A stretch of 64,000 nucleotides of DNA from JBBQFI01 sp038237805 (GCA_038237805.1 JBBRYI010000004.1:186001-250000); one strand, 5' to 3'. Counted from the first letter of the stretch, positions 27,177 through 36,011 are shown. Notes: generated from the sequence alone by a model not told the origin. Translations and numbers: made by a program.

Positions 27177-28474
27177 CTCCGCAAGCGAACTTCATGATCC
27201 TCGCGGCGATCGATCCCGCGCGCGAAGCGGAGCTTCGTCAGTTGCTTGATTCGATGAACGCGGCGCCTGGCCGCGTGAATGCTAACAACACGCTGATCCC
27301 ATTCGCGCAATTCGACACGTTGCATTTCGCGCGCTTGCTCATCCTGGACGACAAGACGCTGGAAGACGCGCGAGTTTATGGTGGCGGACCTGCTCCGAGC
27401 TATCCGCTTTACCTCGCGTTCGTCGGCGATATCGACGGGAACGTCGATACATTTTTCAAGAAGTTGGTGAACGTCGCGGGCGCGGGCTTACGCGCAATTT
27501 TTTCGTGCTGCGAAGGATTCACAACCAACACTGATCTCGTTAGGTGGATGGAAAAACATAGCGCTCCCACCATCGCCGCTTATGTGAACTGCCGCGGCCG
27601 CACGGTGCGTCAGGTGCGCGAAGAAGCAGCGTTAAAGGAAGCGATCGAGAACTATATTAAGAACAACGCAACCGAACTCAACGGTCCGCTGCGCGAAATT
27701 CACACGAGGTTGCAGCAGTTCGTTAACGCAGAGAAATCATCCGGACGCCTTGTCTTATCGCATGAGGATAGGGCCTCGGTTATCTGGCGAATCAAGAACC
27801 TACTGCATCTGGTCGGGATGCCTCTTTTGATTTTGCTCGCACTGCCGTTGCTCCTCGTTATTGCGCCCATCATCCTCATTCGTCTGCGCCATTTGGAAAA
27901 AACGGATCCAGAATTGTGCTGGCGCTGCGACCAGGCGCATTCCGATAAATTGTCGCGGTCCGAGGATCACGACGTGACCAACCAATTCACGGCGATGGGA
28001 AGCGTGAAGCCGGGTCTCGTGCGGCGTTGGACTCTGAGCGGCATTCTTACGACGGTCGATTATGCCGCGCGACATTTCGTTAGGCGCGGGCGGCTGGGTC
28101 GCATACGCACCATTCATTTCGCCCGCTGGGTGTTTCTCGATCGCAAGAAACGAATGGTGTTTTTCAGCAACTACGACGGCACGGTTGAGAGTTACATGGA
28201 CGATTTCATCAACAAGACCGGCTTCGGTCTGAACGCCGTCTTTGGCAACGGCATCGGTTATCCGAGAACCAATTGGCTCGTTCTGGATGGCTGCCAACAT
28301 GAACAAAATTACAAAAATTTTCTGCGCAGACACACCCTGCCAACACAGGTCTGGTACAAAGCGTATCCGGGTTTGACCGCGGTTGATCTGGAGAGGAACA
28401 CACGCATCCGGCAAGGTTTGGAATCGTCGTCGATGAGCGAAGAAGAGATTCGCGAATGGGCCGCACTGTTATGA
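27173..28474 (+). CDS. Unknown protein with one or two membrane helices and two related domains
   Basis: 433 residues of no family I recognise. An N-terminal domain (FMILAAIDPAREAELRQLL, LYLAFVGDIDGNVDTFFKKL) and a C-terminal domain (TIHFARWVFLDRKKRMVFFS, NYDGTVESYMDDFINK) look like two diverged copies of a ferredoxin-like fold. They are separated by a strongly hydrophobic segment at about 218-240. The GTG start at 27173 overlaps the preceding stop, and the stop overlaps the Dyp peroxidase start (ATGA), so the three are translationally coupled. It may anchor or chaperone the peroxidases at the membrane (inference). Confidence 0.8.
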   Translation: MTPQANFMILAAIDPAREAELRQLLDSMNAAPGRVNANNTLIPFAQFDTLHFARLLILDDKTLEDARVYGGGPAPSYPLYLAFVGDIDGNVDTFFKKLVNVAGAGLRAIFSCCEGFTTNTDLVRWMEKHSAPTIAAYVNCRGRTVRQVREEAALKEAIENYIKNNATELNGPLREIHTRLQQFVNAEKSSGRLVLSHEDRASVIWRIKNLLHLVGMPLLILLALPLLLVIAPIILIRLRHLEKTDPELCWRCDQAHSDKLSRSEDHDVTNQFTAMGSVKPGLVRRWTLSGILTTVDYAARHFVRRGRLGRIRTIHFARWVFLDRKKRMVFFSNYDGTVESYMDDFINKTGFGLNAVFGNGIGYPRTNWLVLDGCQHEQNYKNFLRRHTLPTQVWYKAYPGLTAVDLERNTRIRQGLESSSMSEEEIREWAALL

Positions 28475-29970
28475 ACGAGCGCGCTGTCGATTACGGTGAC
28501 GTTCAGGGACTGGTTCGCTTCGGTTACGGAAAGATGAAGGAAGCCAGCTATGCTTTGCTCCGAATAAAAAATGTTGCGGCGGCGCGGTCGTGGTTGCGCT
28601 CCGCGGCGATCACGAGTGCCGTGGCGATAAAGCCGCCGCCCACAACGGCGACGCAGGTTGCATTCACCGCCGCCGGTTTTAAGGCGCTCGGAGTTTCCGC
28701 ATCCGTCCTTGCGAATTTTTCTCCTGAATTCCTGACGGGGATGACGGAAGAAAGTCGTGCCCGGCGTCTCGGAGATGTGGGAAGCAATGCGCCTCAGCAA
28801 TGGAGTTGGGGTTACGCGACCAGAATGCCGCATGTCCTCGTGATGTTTTTCGCTGAACCGGGGCAGCTCCAGACCCATGTGAAAAGCGCAAAAGGGAATG
28901 TGTGGAACGATGCCTTCGAAGAGATGCAGTGGCTTGAGACCGCGGATCTCGACGGTGTCGAACCCTTCGGTTTCGCTGATGGCATCAGCCAACCGCAAAT
29001 CGATTGGGAGCGGCAGCGCGATGTGACCAGTCCTCAACTGGATTACACCAACGTGGTTGCACTCGGGGAGTTCCTGCTCGGTTACCCTAACGAGTACAAC
29101 AAATACACCGAGCGTCCCTTGATCGATGCGGATTCCGCAAGCGCGGATCTATTCGCAGCGGAAGATGTTTCAGAAAAAAAGGATCTTGGCCGCAACGGCA
29201 CTTACCTTGTCGTGCGGACCTTGGAGCAAGACGTGCGCAGCTTCTGGCAGTTCGTTTACAAACAGTCTCAAGGAAATCTTTCCGAGGCCGACAATCTTGC
29301 GGCCGCATTCGTTGGGCGGACGAGAGCGGGCGATCCATTAGTGCCGATTCAGAATCAAACGATTCCCGGCATCGGCCCCGACCCGGAACAAGTTCGTCAG
29401 AATCAATTCACCTTCGACGAAAATCTGTCCGGCAGCCGCTGTCCGTTCGGCGCGCACGTGCACCGTGCAAATCCGCGCAATAGCGATTATCCCGGGCGTC
29501 CGACGGGACTCGCGAAGCTGGTTACCATGCTCGGCTTTGGACCGAAAGGTTTCCGCGATGATCTAATGTCTTCAGTTCGCTTTCATCGCATCCTGCGTCG
29601 CGGCCGTGAATTTGGAACCGAGCTCAAGCCAGAAGAAGCAATCAACTCCGCGCCGCCTAACGAGTCCAAACGCGGATTACATTTCATTTGTTTAAACGCA
29701 AACATCGCGCGCCAGTTTGAGTTCCTGCAAAACGCCTGGATGATGAACACGAAGTTTTCCGGTCTGACGGGCGAGAGCGATCCGCTTCTTGGCAATCGCG
29801 AACCTATTCAAGGTTGTCCAATCACCGCTGATTTCACCAAACCGCGGGAAAAGGGTGTCGCGCGCAGAATTTCAGGGTTGCCGCAATTTGTTACCGTGCG
29901 CGGCGGCGCGTATTTTTTTCTGCCGGGTTTGCGCGCTTTGCGCTACTTCGCCAGGGAAAGCAGTGCATAA
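28471..29970 (+). CDS. Dyp-type heme peroxidase
   Basis: 499-residue dye-decolourising peroxidase. The family signature GxxDG appears in PFGFADGISQPQIDW, with the catalytic Asp. The proximal heme His lies in CPFGAHVHRANPRN, followed by the conserved RRGREFG segment. There is no Tat or Sec signal, so it is cytoplasmic or delivered by a partner. The ATG at 28471 overlaps the preceding stop and is preferred to an upstream ATG at 28456. It closes the six-gene cluster that begins with the patatin. Confidence 0.93.
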   Translation: MNERAVDYGDVQGLVRFGYGKMKEASYALLRIKNVAAARSWLRSAAITSAVAIKPPPTTATQVAFTAAGFKALGVSASVLANFSPEFLTGMTEESRARRLGDVGSNAPQQWSWGYATRMPHVLVMFFAEPGQLQTHVKSAKGNVWNDAFEEMQWLETADLDGVEPFGFADGISQPQIDWERQRDVTSPQLDYTNVVALGEFLLGYPNEYNKYTERPLIDADSASADLFAAEDVSEKKDLGRNGTYLVVRTLEQDVRSFWQFVYKQSQGNLSEADNLAAAFVGRTRAGDPLVPIQNQTIPGIGPDPEQVRQNQFTFDENLSGSRCPFGAHVHRANPRNSDYPGRPTGLAKLVTMLGFGPKGFRDDLMSSVRFHRILRRGREFGTELKPEEAINSAPPNESKRGLHFICLNANIARQFEFLQNAWMMNTKFSGLTGESDPLLGNREPIQGCPITADFTKPREKGVARRISGLPQFVTVRGGAYFFLPGLRALRYFARESSA

Positions 29971-29997
29971 CGCGATACCTAACGTATTAAGGATGCC

Positions 29998-30095
29998 TTG
30001 TTGTAGCTGCCGCCGTCTCCGGCGGCAGGCTGTTATCACTCGAATCGACTGCCGCTGAGGCAGCGGCAGCTACAACAAACAGCGGCAGCTACAAG
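29998..30095. repeat. 98-bp palindromic element with GTAGCTGCCGC ends
   Basis: TTGTAGCTGCCGC (from 30001) pairs with GCGGCAGCTACAA (30063-30075), and a second partial copy of the right arm follows (about 30081-30094). Two hairpins, at 30007-30028 and 30049-30069, sit inside the closing stem. It lies right after the Dyp peroxidase gene and may also end its transcript (inference). Confidence 0.8.
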
Positions 30096-30101
30096 GCGAA
30101 A

Positions 30102-30317
30102 TTAATCGCGAACGCGATGCTTCAGTTCCCAAACGCGGAGCGCGGCCAGAAGCAGATTTTTTGTGCGTGAGAGTGTCCCCGCTGCCGGCAGCGGACGCTC
30201 CTTTGCCGAAGGCCGTGTCGCGGCCCGTGTTTTCGTGCGCGAACGACGCTGCGCCTTAGCCCGGCCACCACGCGGGGTGGCAGATTCACTGACTGGAAGA
30301 TGACCACTTGTGTCCAT
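30102..30317 (-). CDS. Possible small basic protein
   Basis: An open frame of 71 codons encodes an Arg/Ala-rich protein (RGGRAKAQRRSRTKTRAATR) with a more hydrophobic end (NLLLAALRVWELKHR). I recognise no family. It is divergent from sppA and fills the otherwise geneless stretch 29971-30425 together with the repeat. The basic composition might be an accident of GC-rich sequence. Confidence 0.3.
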   Translation of the reverse strand: MDTSGHLPVSESATPRGGRAKAQRRSRTKTRAATRPSAKERPLPAAGTLSRTKNLLLAALRVWELKHRVRD

Positions 30318-30425
30318 TTTGCGACCGAATTTAGAGCAGCTTCCAAGCCAGTATTTGTTAGTCGCAATGACGCAAAGGAAAAGCGCTTGTGCCATCTCGC
30401 GTTCTCCGCCAATTTCAGGCCCCGC

Positions 30426-31436
30426 ATGGCAAGTAACCGAAGTCTTGGTTGTCTAAGCATTTTTCTGTTCGTGGCGTTGATCGCGAGCGTGATCGTTAAC
30501 TTCATCCTCGCGGCCAGCGCGTTTCGCCGCGTCAGCGGCGTGTCGCGGGAAGAAGTGCCAATGCCGCGGTTTCGCGAAATCGTCATGCAACGCGCCACCC
30601 ACGGGAGCGATGACAAGATCGCGCACATCGTTTTGCGCGGTCTCATCAGTTCTTCGATCAGCGGCAACGTCGGCGACTCGATGGTGGACGACATGCGTCT
30701 CTCTCTGCAAGAAGCGCGCGAGGACGAGAACGTCCGCGCGGTCGTGATCGAAATCGATTCCCCCGGCGGTGAAGTGACCGCGGCCGATGTAATTTATAAC
30801 GCGGTCGTGAAAACACGGGCAAAAAAGCCTGTCGTTATCTACATGGATTCGGTCGCGGCCTCGGGCGGTTACTACATTTCCTGCGGCGGGAAATATTTGA
30901 TGGCTAATGAAACTACCATCACCGGCAGCATCGGCGTGATCATCCAAACGCTGAATTACGAACAGCTCTTTAATAAAGTCGGACTTGCCTCCGTGGTTTT
31001 TAAGAGCGGGAAGTTTAAAGACATGCTCAACGGCGCGCGGCCGATCACGCCGGAAGAGCGTGAATACATCCAGGGTTTTGTCATGAAAACGTACGACAAA
31101 TTTCTCGGCATCGTCGCGCACGAACGCAATCTTCCCGCGGATAGTTTGCGAAATACCGTGGCCGATGGACGAATTCTCTCCGGCCAGGATGCGTTGAACG
31201 TCAAGCTCATCGATGCACTCGGCCAGATCGAAGATGCCTTTGCCAAGGCGAAGCAGCTCGGGAATGCGCCAGACGCGGCGATCGTGAAGTACGGCCCGCC
31301 CTTCGTTCTGAGCAGATTCCTGCGTGCGTTAGGAAAAACATCAGATTCGAAAATCGAGCTGACGCTTCCAAGTGAGCTCATGCCGAAATTGGAATCCGGC
31401 CGCGCCTATTTTCTGCCGAGCTTTTACGCGCCGTAG
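30426..31436 (+). CDS. sppA: Signal peptide peptidase SppA (S49 family)
   Basis: Membrane serine protease that degrades cleaved signal peptides; 336 residues, the short single-domain form. One N-terminal helix (about 9-30) anchors it. The protease domain shows AVVIEIDSPGGEVTAAD, the nucleophile segment MDSVAASGGYYIS, ANETTITGSIGVI, and VFKSGKFKDML with the probable catalytic Lys. The start at 30426 puts the anchor helix at the N-terminus; the open frame extends upstream without domain support. Confidence 0.94.
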   Translation: MASNRSLGCLSIFLFVALIASVIVNFILAASAFRRVSGVSREEVPMPRFREIVMQRATHGSDDKIAHIVLRGLISSSISGNVGDSMVDDMRLSLQEAREDENVRAVVIEIDSPGGEVTAADVIYNAVVKTRAKKPVVIYMDSVAASGGYYISCGGKYLMANETTITGSIGVIIQTLNYEQLFNKVGLASVVFKSGKFKDMLNGARPITPEEREYIQGFVMKTYDKFLGIVAHERNLPADSLRNTVADGRILSGQDALNVKLIDALGQIEDAFAKAKQLGNAPDAAIVKYGPPFVLSRFLRALGKTSDSKIELTLPSELMPKLESGRAYFLPSFYAP

Positions 31437-31451
31437 CGGCCGCGCCGGCGC

Positions 31452-32267
31452 ATGTCTTCTGACGGCCTTTTCTCAGCGTTCGCTGCCGTCACGAATGTCG
31501 TCTTCGTCCTCATAGCTACCTATATTTACAGCTCCCTGATTCGTCAGATCAGCGCGCGTCCCGCGACTCCCGACGACACGCAAAGAATTTTTGGTTTGCC
31601 CGATGCGATTATCGCGATCCTGCTCAGCGGATTATTTTTGTCCAACATCGCGCTCTCCTTTTCCAGCTCGCACGATGTCACCAGCCCTCGGATACGCGAT
31701 CTGCTGGCGGGCGCGCTCTTCACTGTGGGCATACTGCTTTTTCTGATCGCGTTCCTGCGGTTGCGCGGCTTTAACCTGAGCGCGCTCGGTGGTTTGACCA
31801 AGCTGGGTTTCGGCCGCGTGCTCAGTATCGGCACCATTCTTCTCTTCGCTGCCTACCCGCTCATTTATGTCGCCGACACGCTGACGCGACGGGCGCTGGG
31901 CGAAGGTCTGGGCAAACAGGAAATCATTCAGCTTTTCAACGCTTCGCAGACGCTTCCGCAGCGCATCATAATAATCATCATGGCCGTTGCGCTCGCACCG
32001 ATGGCTGAGGAATTCATGTTTCGTTTTTTTCTTTACGGCGTCCTCAAGCGCTATTTCGGACGTCTCTTTGGATTAATTGTAAACGCGTCGCTCTTCGCGG
32101 CAGTGCATACACATTTGCCCTCGTTCGGGCCGCTCTTTGTCCTCGGGAGTTGTTTCACCATTGCCTATGAATGGAGCGGTTCCATTCTTGTTCCGATGAC
32201 GATGCACGCATTATTCAATGCATTAACGCTTACGTTGCTCGCCTTCCCGCAAACCCTTCCGCAATGA
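31452..32267 (+). CDS. CPBP-family intramembrane metalloprotease
   Basis: 271 residues with about seven membrane helices. The Abi/CAAX-protease motifs are present: EEFMFRFFLYG (EExxxR), SLFAAVHTHLPSF and the later TMHALFNA, which supply the Glu and His residues of the active site. Relatives range from prenyl-protein processing to bacteriocin immunity; the role here is unknown. It overlaps thiL by ATGA. Confidence 0.93.
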   Translation: MSSDGLFSAFAAVTNVVFVLIATYIYSSLIRQISARPATPDDTQRIFGLPDAIIAILLSGLFLSNIALSFSSSHDVTSPRIRDLLAGALFTVGILLFLIAFLRLRGFNLSALGGLTKLGFGRVLSIGTILLFAAYPLIYVADTLTRRALGEGLGKQEIIQLFNASQTLPQRIIIIIMAVALAPMAEEFMFRFFLYGVLKRYFGRLFGLIVNASLFAAVHTHLPSFGPLFVLGSCFTIAYEWSGSILVPMTMHALFNALTLTLLAFPQTLPQ

Positions 32268-33151
32268 ATCTGCGGGAGATCGGCGAAGACCGGTTGCTTG
32301 CGCGACTGATGCCGCCCGGACGGAAATTGAAAAATGTCCTCGCGGCAAGGGAAGATGATTGCGCGGTCGTGCGTTTCGGGCGCGAACTGCTTTTGTTAAA
32401 AACGGATTGTGTCGTCGAAGGAATTCATTTCTCGAAGAGAGATGACGCTTCTGCCGTTGGCTGGAAAGCAATGATGCGCCCTTTAAGCGATTTCGCTGCG
32501 ATGTCCGGCGTCCCGCAATTTGCCCTCGTAACTCTCGTTGCGCCGCCAGGAAGAACGGTGGCGTGGACAGAAAAGCTTTACGCAGGACTGAGAAAAGCGG
32601 CGAGCAAGTTTGGCGTGCAAATCGTCGGCGGCGAAACCAGCGCGACGCGCGGTCCGACTGTAATTTCGGTCAGCGTTGCAGGTACAGTCGAAAGCGATCG
32701 CTGGGTCTCTCGGAGCGGCGGCAGAGCGGGGGATGAATTATTTGTTACCGGAAAACTCGGTGGCTCGATTCGCGGGAAGCATCTGCGTTTCATTCCGCGC
32801 ATTGCGGAAGCGCGTTGGCTCACAGAAAATTTCGCCCTTCATGCCATGATGGATTTGAGCGATGGACTCGGCGCCGATCTGCCCCGGCTCGCCCGCGCCA
32901 GTGGTCTCGGTTTTGCAATTGATGAAACCGCCTTTCCTCGCAATCCCGGTTGCAGAATTGAACAGGCAATCAACGACGGCGAAGATTACGAATTGCTTTT
33001 TGCAATCGGACCGCGGGAGGGCAAAAACCTGGAGGCTCGCTGGAAAAAACGATTTCCAAAATTACCTCTCACTCGCATTGGCCGGCTGGAGCGGAATTCG
33101 AAGACTAAACCTCAAACGTGGTCCGGCTATGTTCATTTCAAACAGCGCTGA
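32264..33151 (+). CDS. thiL: Thiamine-monophosphate kinase
   Basis: Makes thiamine diphosphate from thiamine phosphate with ATP. It has 295 residues. Motifs of the PurM/ThiL fold are EIGEDRLLARL at the N-terminus, KTDCVVEGIHF, GWKAMMRPLSDFAAMSG, QIVGGETSA, and the C-terminal MDLSDGLGADL and NDGEDYELLF. The first acidic metal site reads AREDDCAVV where many ThiL have GDDCAV. Co-translated with the protease gene upstream; tsaE overlaps its end by 23 bases. Confidence 0.95.
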   Translation: MNLREIGEDRLLARLMPPGRKLKNVLAAREDDCAVVRFGRELLLLKTDCVVEGIHFSKRDDASAVGWKAMMRPLSDFAAMSGVPQFALVTLVAPPGRTVAWTEKLYAGLRKAASKFGVQIVGGETSATRGPTVISVSVAGTVESDRWVSRSGGRAGDELFVTGKLGGSIRGKHLRFIPRIAEARWLTENFALHAMMDLSDGLGADLPRLARASGLGFAIDETAFPRNPGCRIEQAINDGEDYELLFAIGPREGKNLEARWKKRFPKLPLTRIGRLERNSKTKPQTWSGYVHFKQR

Positions 33152-33533
33152 AGAAACCGCGGCGTTCGGACGACAGCGCGCCCGTTCCGTTTCTGCTGGG
33201 GATGTATTTGCGCTGGTCGGCGATCTCGGCACAGGCAAAACGCAATTCGTGAAAGGATTCGTCGCGGGCCTCGACAGCGAGGCGATTGTGACAAGCCCCA
33301 CATTTACGCTTCTGCACGAATACACCGGCGGCCGCCTAACCATTTATCACTTCGATTTTTATCGACTGGAGGACCGCGCGGCGGCGTTGCGCCTCGGCCT
33401 CGATGATTACTTTTTTGGTGATGGCGTCTGCGTGATCGAGTGGGCGGATCGATTTCGTGATTTAATTCCGGCGCAAGCGAATTGGATATCTTTTGAAATG
33501 AAATCCGAAACCGCGCGCACAATTAAAGAATGA
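33129..33533 (+). CDS. tsaE: tRNA threonylcarbamoyladenosine biosynthesis ATPase TsaE
   Basis: 134-residue P-loop ATPase required with TsaB, TsaC and TsaD for t6A37 in ANN-decoding tRNAs. It has a Walker A motif GDLGTGKTQFVKG, then SPTFTLLHEYTG and YHFDFYRLED, all typical of the family. The ATG at 33129 is set by family length and lies inside the thiL end. It overlaps tsaB by ATGA. Confidence 0.96.
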   Translation: MFISNSAEETAAFGRQRARSVSAGDVFALVGDLGTGKTQFVKGFVAGLDSEAIVTSPTFTLLHEYTGGRLTIYHFDFYRLEDRAAALRLGLDDYFFGDGVCVIEWADRFRDLIPAQANWISFEMKSETARTIKE

Positions 33534-34159
33534 AAATTCTGGCGTTGGAAAATTCCACCACGCACGGCAGCGTTGCGTTCCTCGATGATGGAAACACTTC
33601 GATGGTTTTCGATTATCAGAACGACCGAAAACATTCAGGCGCTTTTTTTCAGTCACTCCAGCGGCTTTCCGATCGTTTCCGTGATGCGGATTCGATTGTG
33701 GTTGGTCTTGGACCAGGTTCGTACGCCGGAGTTCGTATCGCGATCGCTACGGCGTTTGGGCTGCAAGCGACTACCGGTGCGCACCTTTTGGGCTGGCCCT
33801 CTATTTGCACGATCGATTCGTCAACCCACGAATACTGGGTCGTCGGCGATGCTCGTCGCGAAAGTTTTTTCTTCGCGCGCATTGAGGGGAATGAAATCGT
33901 CGGTGGGATCGGGCTCTATAGCGAAACCGAGTTGCGCGCGCGCCTAAAAAATTTGGATCGCGAAACTCCGGTGTATTCGTCTGAAAACCCTGTCCAATTT
34001 CCACAAACAATTGTCCGTTATCCTTCCGCGCTCCTGCTCGCTAAACTGATTCAGCGCGGCGTCGTTCATGCTTCGGAGACACCGCTCCAGCCAATTTATT
34101 TGCGCGAGCCCCACATCACCACTCCCAATGACAAAAGAGACTTATCGATGCTGGGCTGA
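33530..34159 (+). CDS. tsaB: tRNA threonylcarbamoyladenosine biosynthesis protein TsaB
   Basis: ASKHA-fold partner of TsaD in t6A synthesis; 209 residues. It has the N-terminal ILALENSTTHGSVAF and the core VVGLGPGSYAGVRIAIATAF, then WVVGDARRESFFFA. Neighbouring tsaE and overlap by four bases make the assignment secure. The end overlaps the start of alr by 32 bases. Confidence 0.95.
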   Translation: MKILALENSTTHGSVAFLDDGNTSMVFDYQNDRKHSGAFFQSLQRLSDRFRDADSIVVGLGPGSYAGVRIAIATAFGLQATTGAHLLGWPSICTIDSSTHEYWVVGDARRESFFFARIEGNEIVGGIGLYSETELRARLKNLDRETPVYSSENPVQFPQTIVRYPSALLLAKLIQRGVVHASETPLQPIYLREPHITTPNDKRDLSMLG

Positions 34160-35228
34160 GATCGATCGATCGGCGTTACGGCATAACGCTGCGATGGTGC
34201 GCGGCCGGATCGGATCGGCTGAACTTCTCGCGGTCGTGAAAGCAAATGGATACGGCCACGGAATGGTTGGTGTTGCGCAAGCGCTGGCGAACGATGCGCA
34301 GCTATTCGGCGTGGCGAATCTGGAAGAAGCGATCGCGCTGCGAGGGGCGCTCCCCCATCCGATTATCATTCTCGGGCCGGCGACTCCGGAGGAAAGACCT
34401 GGTATCGCGGACGGTGCGTTCATCGCTTCTGTTTCTACGCTTGAAGAAGCGCAGGAATTTAGCCGCGCCGCAAACGGATCGTCTGTCTCAATCAATTTTG
34501 TGGTCGATACCGGAATGGGACGCATGGGAACGGTGGAGGCGCATGCACTCGATATTTTCAAGAAAACGGCTGCGTTGCCGAAGATAAAAGTCCACAGCAT
34601 TTCCAGTCATCTGCCGGTCGCAAACGAAGATGCGAAATACACTCGGGACGAACTCGTGCGCTTCGCAAAGCTCGTTAGGCAATTCCGCCGCGAGGTCCCC
34701 GGTGACTACAAAATGCACATTCTTCCCAGTGCCGGCGTTCTCGCCTTTGCCGATCCGCCTTTCGATATCGTCCGCGCGGGGCTGATGCTCTATGGCATTT
34801 CGCCGTTACCCGAATTTGAAAAAGATCTGAAACCAGTGCTGACTTGGAAAACTCGCATCGGTCTCATTCGTGAAATGCCGAAAGGAAGCTCCATCAGCTA
34901 TGGGCGAACCTTTATCACACCAAAAGCGGTGCGCGTGGCTACGCTCACCGCGGGTTATGCCGATGGTTACCCACGACATCTTTCCAACCGCGACGCGGCG
35001 GTCCTCGTTGGTGGAAAGCGTTGCGCGTTGCTCGGGCGTGTGACTATGGACTTGATGATGGTCGATGTTACAGACGTTACCGCGGCACAGGTTGGAGATG
35101 AAGTTGTTCTGCTCGGACGGCAGGACGACGCAGAAATTACAGCGATCGAACTTGCGGAACGGGCGCAGACGATCACGTGGGAAATTACAACACGCATTGG
35201 CAGTCGCGTGCGGCGGGTTTACGTTTGA
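34128..35228 (+). CDS. alr: Alanine racemase
   Basis: PLP enzyme that converts L- to D-alanine for peptidoglycan; 366 residues, the usual length. The PLP lysine lies in AVVKANGYGHGMVGVA (about residue 36). Other family segments are NFVVDTGMGRMG, RAGLMLYGISPLP, SISYGRTFITP and VTMDLMMVDVTD. The ATG at 34128 (MTKETYRCWAEIDRSAL) fits the family start. It feeds Ddl, encoded in the dcw cluster. Confidence 0.97.
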   Translation: MTKETYRCWAEIDRSALRHNAAMVRGRIGSAELLAVVKANGYGHGMVGVAQALANDAQLFGVANLEEAIALRGALPHPIIILGPATPEERPGIADGAFIASVSTLEEAQEFSRAANGSSVSINFVVDTGMGRMGTVEAHALDIFKKTAALPKIKVHSISSHLPVANEDAKYTRDELVRFAKLVRQFRREVPGDYKMHILPSAGVLAFADPPFDIVRAGLMLYGISPLPEFEKDLKPVLTWKTRIGLIREMPKGSSISYGRTFITPKAVRVATLTAGYADGYPRHLSNRDAAVLVGGKRCALLGRVTMDLMMVDVTDVTAAQVGDEVVLLGRQDDAEITAIELAERAQTITWEITTRIGSRVRRVYV

Positions 35229-35233
35229 TAGCG

Positions 35234-35596
35234 ATGTTCCAGATCATCTTCAACGAGTTGAGCGCAGCGGAAATGTCCGCCCTGCCGAAATCATTGCAGC
35301 TCGATCTGCTGGCAGAATTCCAGATTCTGCCGGAAGACCTCGATCACCTCGATGCAAAACGATTTGGCGTGATTCAGCGTGAAGGAAAAAAACTCTATCG
35401 TTATCGCGCGAAGGATTACCGCATTTATTTCGAGAAACGCGATGAAGGCATCACCGTGCATCGCGTTCTGCACAAGAACACGTTTCGCGATTTCCTTTTC
35501 CGCAGCAAACTGCCAATGGCAGAAGACGATCAACTCGGCAAAACGCGCGAGTTTTGGAAACTAATCGAGCAGGGCGAACGCACAGGAAAAGCCTGA
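35234..35596 (+). CDS. RelE/ParE-superfamily toxin-like protein, no antitoxin next to it
   Basis: 120 residues. The core ALPKSLQLDLLAEFQIL, REGKKLYRYRAKDYRIYFE and HRVLHKNTFRDFLFR follows the RelE-type pattern of a small beta sheet with a basic surface. The extra ~25-residue C-terminus is longer than in classical RelE. No antitoxin gene is seen on either side: alr lies upstream and a cupin downstream. It may be a domesticated housekeeping member rather than an active toxin (inference). The ATG at 35234 follows the alr stop by 5 bases. Confidence 0.7.
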   Translation: MFQIIFNELSAAEMSALPKSLQLDLLAEFQILPEDLDHLDAKRFGVIQREGKKLYRYRAKDYRIYFEKRDEGITVHRVLHKNTFRDFLFRSKLPMAEDDQLGKTREFWKLIEQGERTGKA

Positions 35597-35628
35597 TGTA
35601 GTCGCGCTTGGCACAAGCGCCCCTACAT
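35596..35628. repeat. 33-bp hairpin of the GCGCTTGGCACAAGCGC family
   Basis: ATGTAG and CTACAT pair around the perfect hairpin GCGCTTG-GCA-CAAGCGC. It is a one-hairpin relative of the elements at 36012 and 48442. It lies directly after the RelE-like gene stop, where it could serve as a terminator, though no T-run follows. Confidence 0.75.
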
Positions 35629-35668
35629 CGAGACGGCCCGCGCCGTTGCCGAAAACGAATCCTTTGCG

Positions 35669-36007
35669 ATGAAAGACACCAGCATCACCAAAGTTACTTC
35701 AGCGTTTTCTCCGCAAGGCCCGAGCGGACAAAAGTATCTCGCCTCGGGTATTCATGTCTCCATGCGCATGTGGGAAAATGAAGAGCCTGGCAAGGCGAAG
35801 GCGGAAACTTCTCGACCGTACGAAACAGTCGGCTACGTAGTCAAAGGCCGCGCCGAATTACGGCTTGAAGGACAAACAGTGATACTGAATGCCGGCGATT
35901 CATGGGCGGTGCCGAAAAACGCGAAGCACAGTTACAAAATTATCGAGACGTTCACCGCGGTTGAAGCGACCAGCCCGCCAGCGCAAATGCACGATCGGGA
36001 AGAGTGA
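35669..36007 (+). CDS. Small single-domain cupin protein
   Basis: 112 residues forming one cupin barrel: TVGYVVKGRAELRLEGQTVI and LNAGDSWAVPKNAKHSYKI are the two cupin motifs. The first motif has lost the usual metal-binding His pair (ETVGYVVKG), while the second keeps one His (AKHSY). The ligand is unknown. It is flanked on both sides by related hairpin repeats. Confidence 0.8.
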   Translation: MKDTSITKVTSAFSPQGPSGQKYLASGIHVSMRMWENEEPGKAKAETSRPYETVGYVVKGRAELRLEGQTVILNAGDSWAVPKNAKHSYKIIETFTAVEATSPPAQMHDREE

Positions 36008-36011
36008 TTGA

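Noticed and set aside
20429..29970. Anti-phage defence island (patatin effectors occur in CBASS and similar systems)
   Set aside because: No cyclase, sensor, nuclease or other defence gene is nearby. The partners are exported or heme proteins, and the patatin has a large membrane domain, which fits lipid metabolism better.
35596..35628. CRISPR repeat, given related short palindromes near 35.6 and 36.0 kb
   Set aside because: The copies are not regularly spaced, differ in sequence and are separated by a gene; no cas genes are present.
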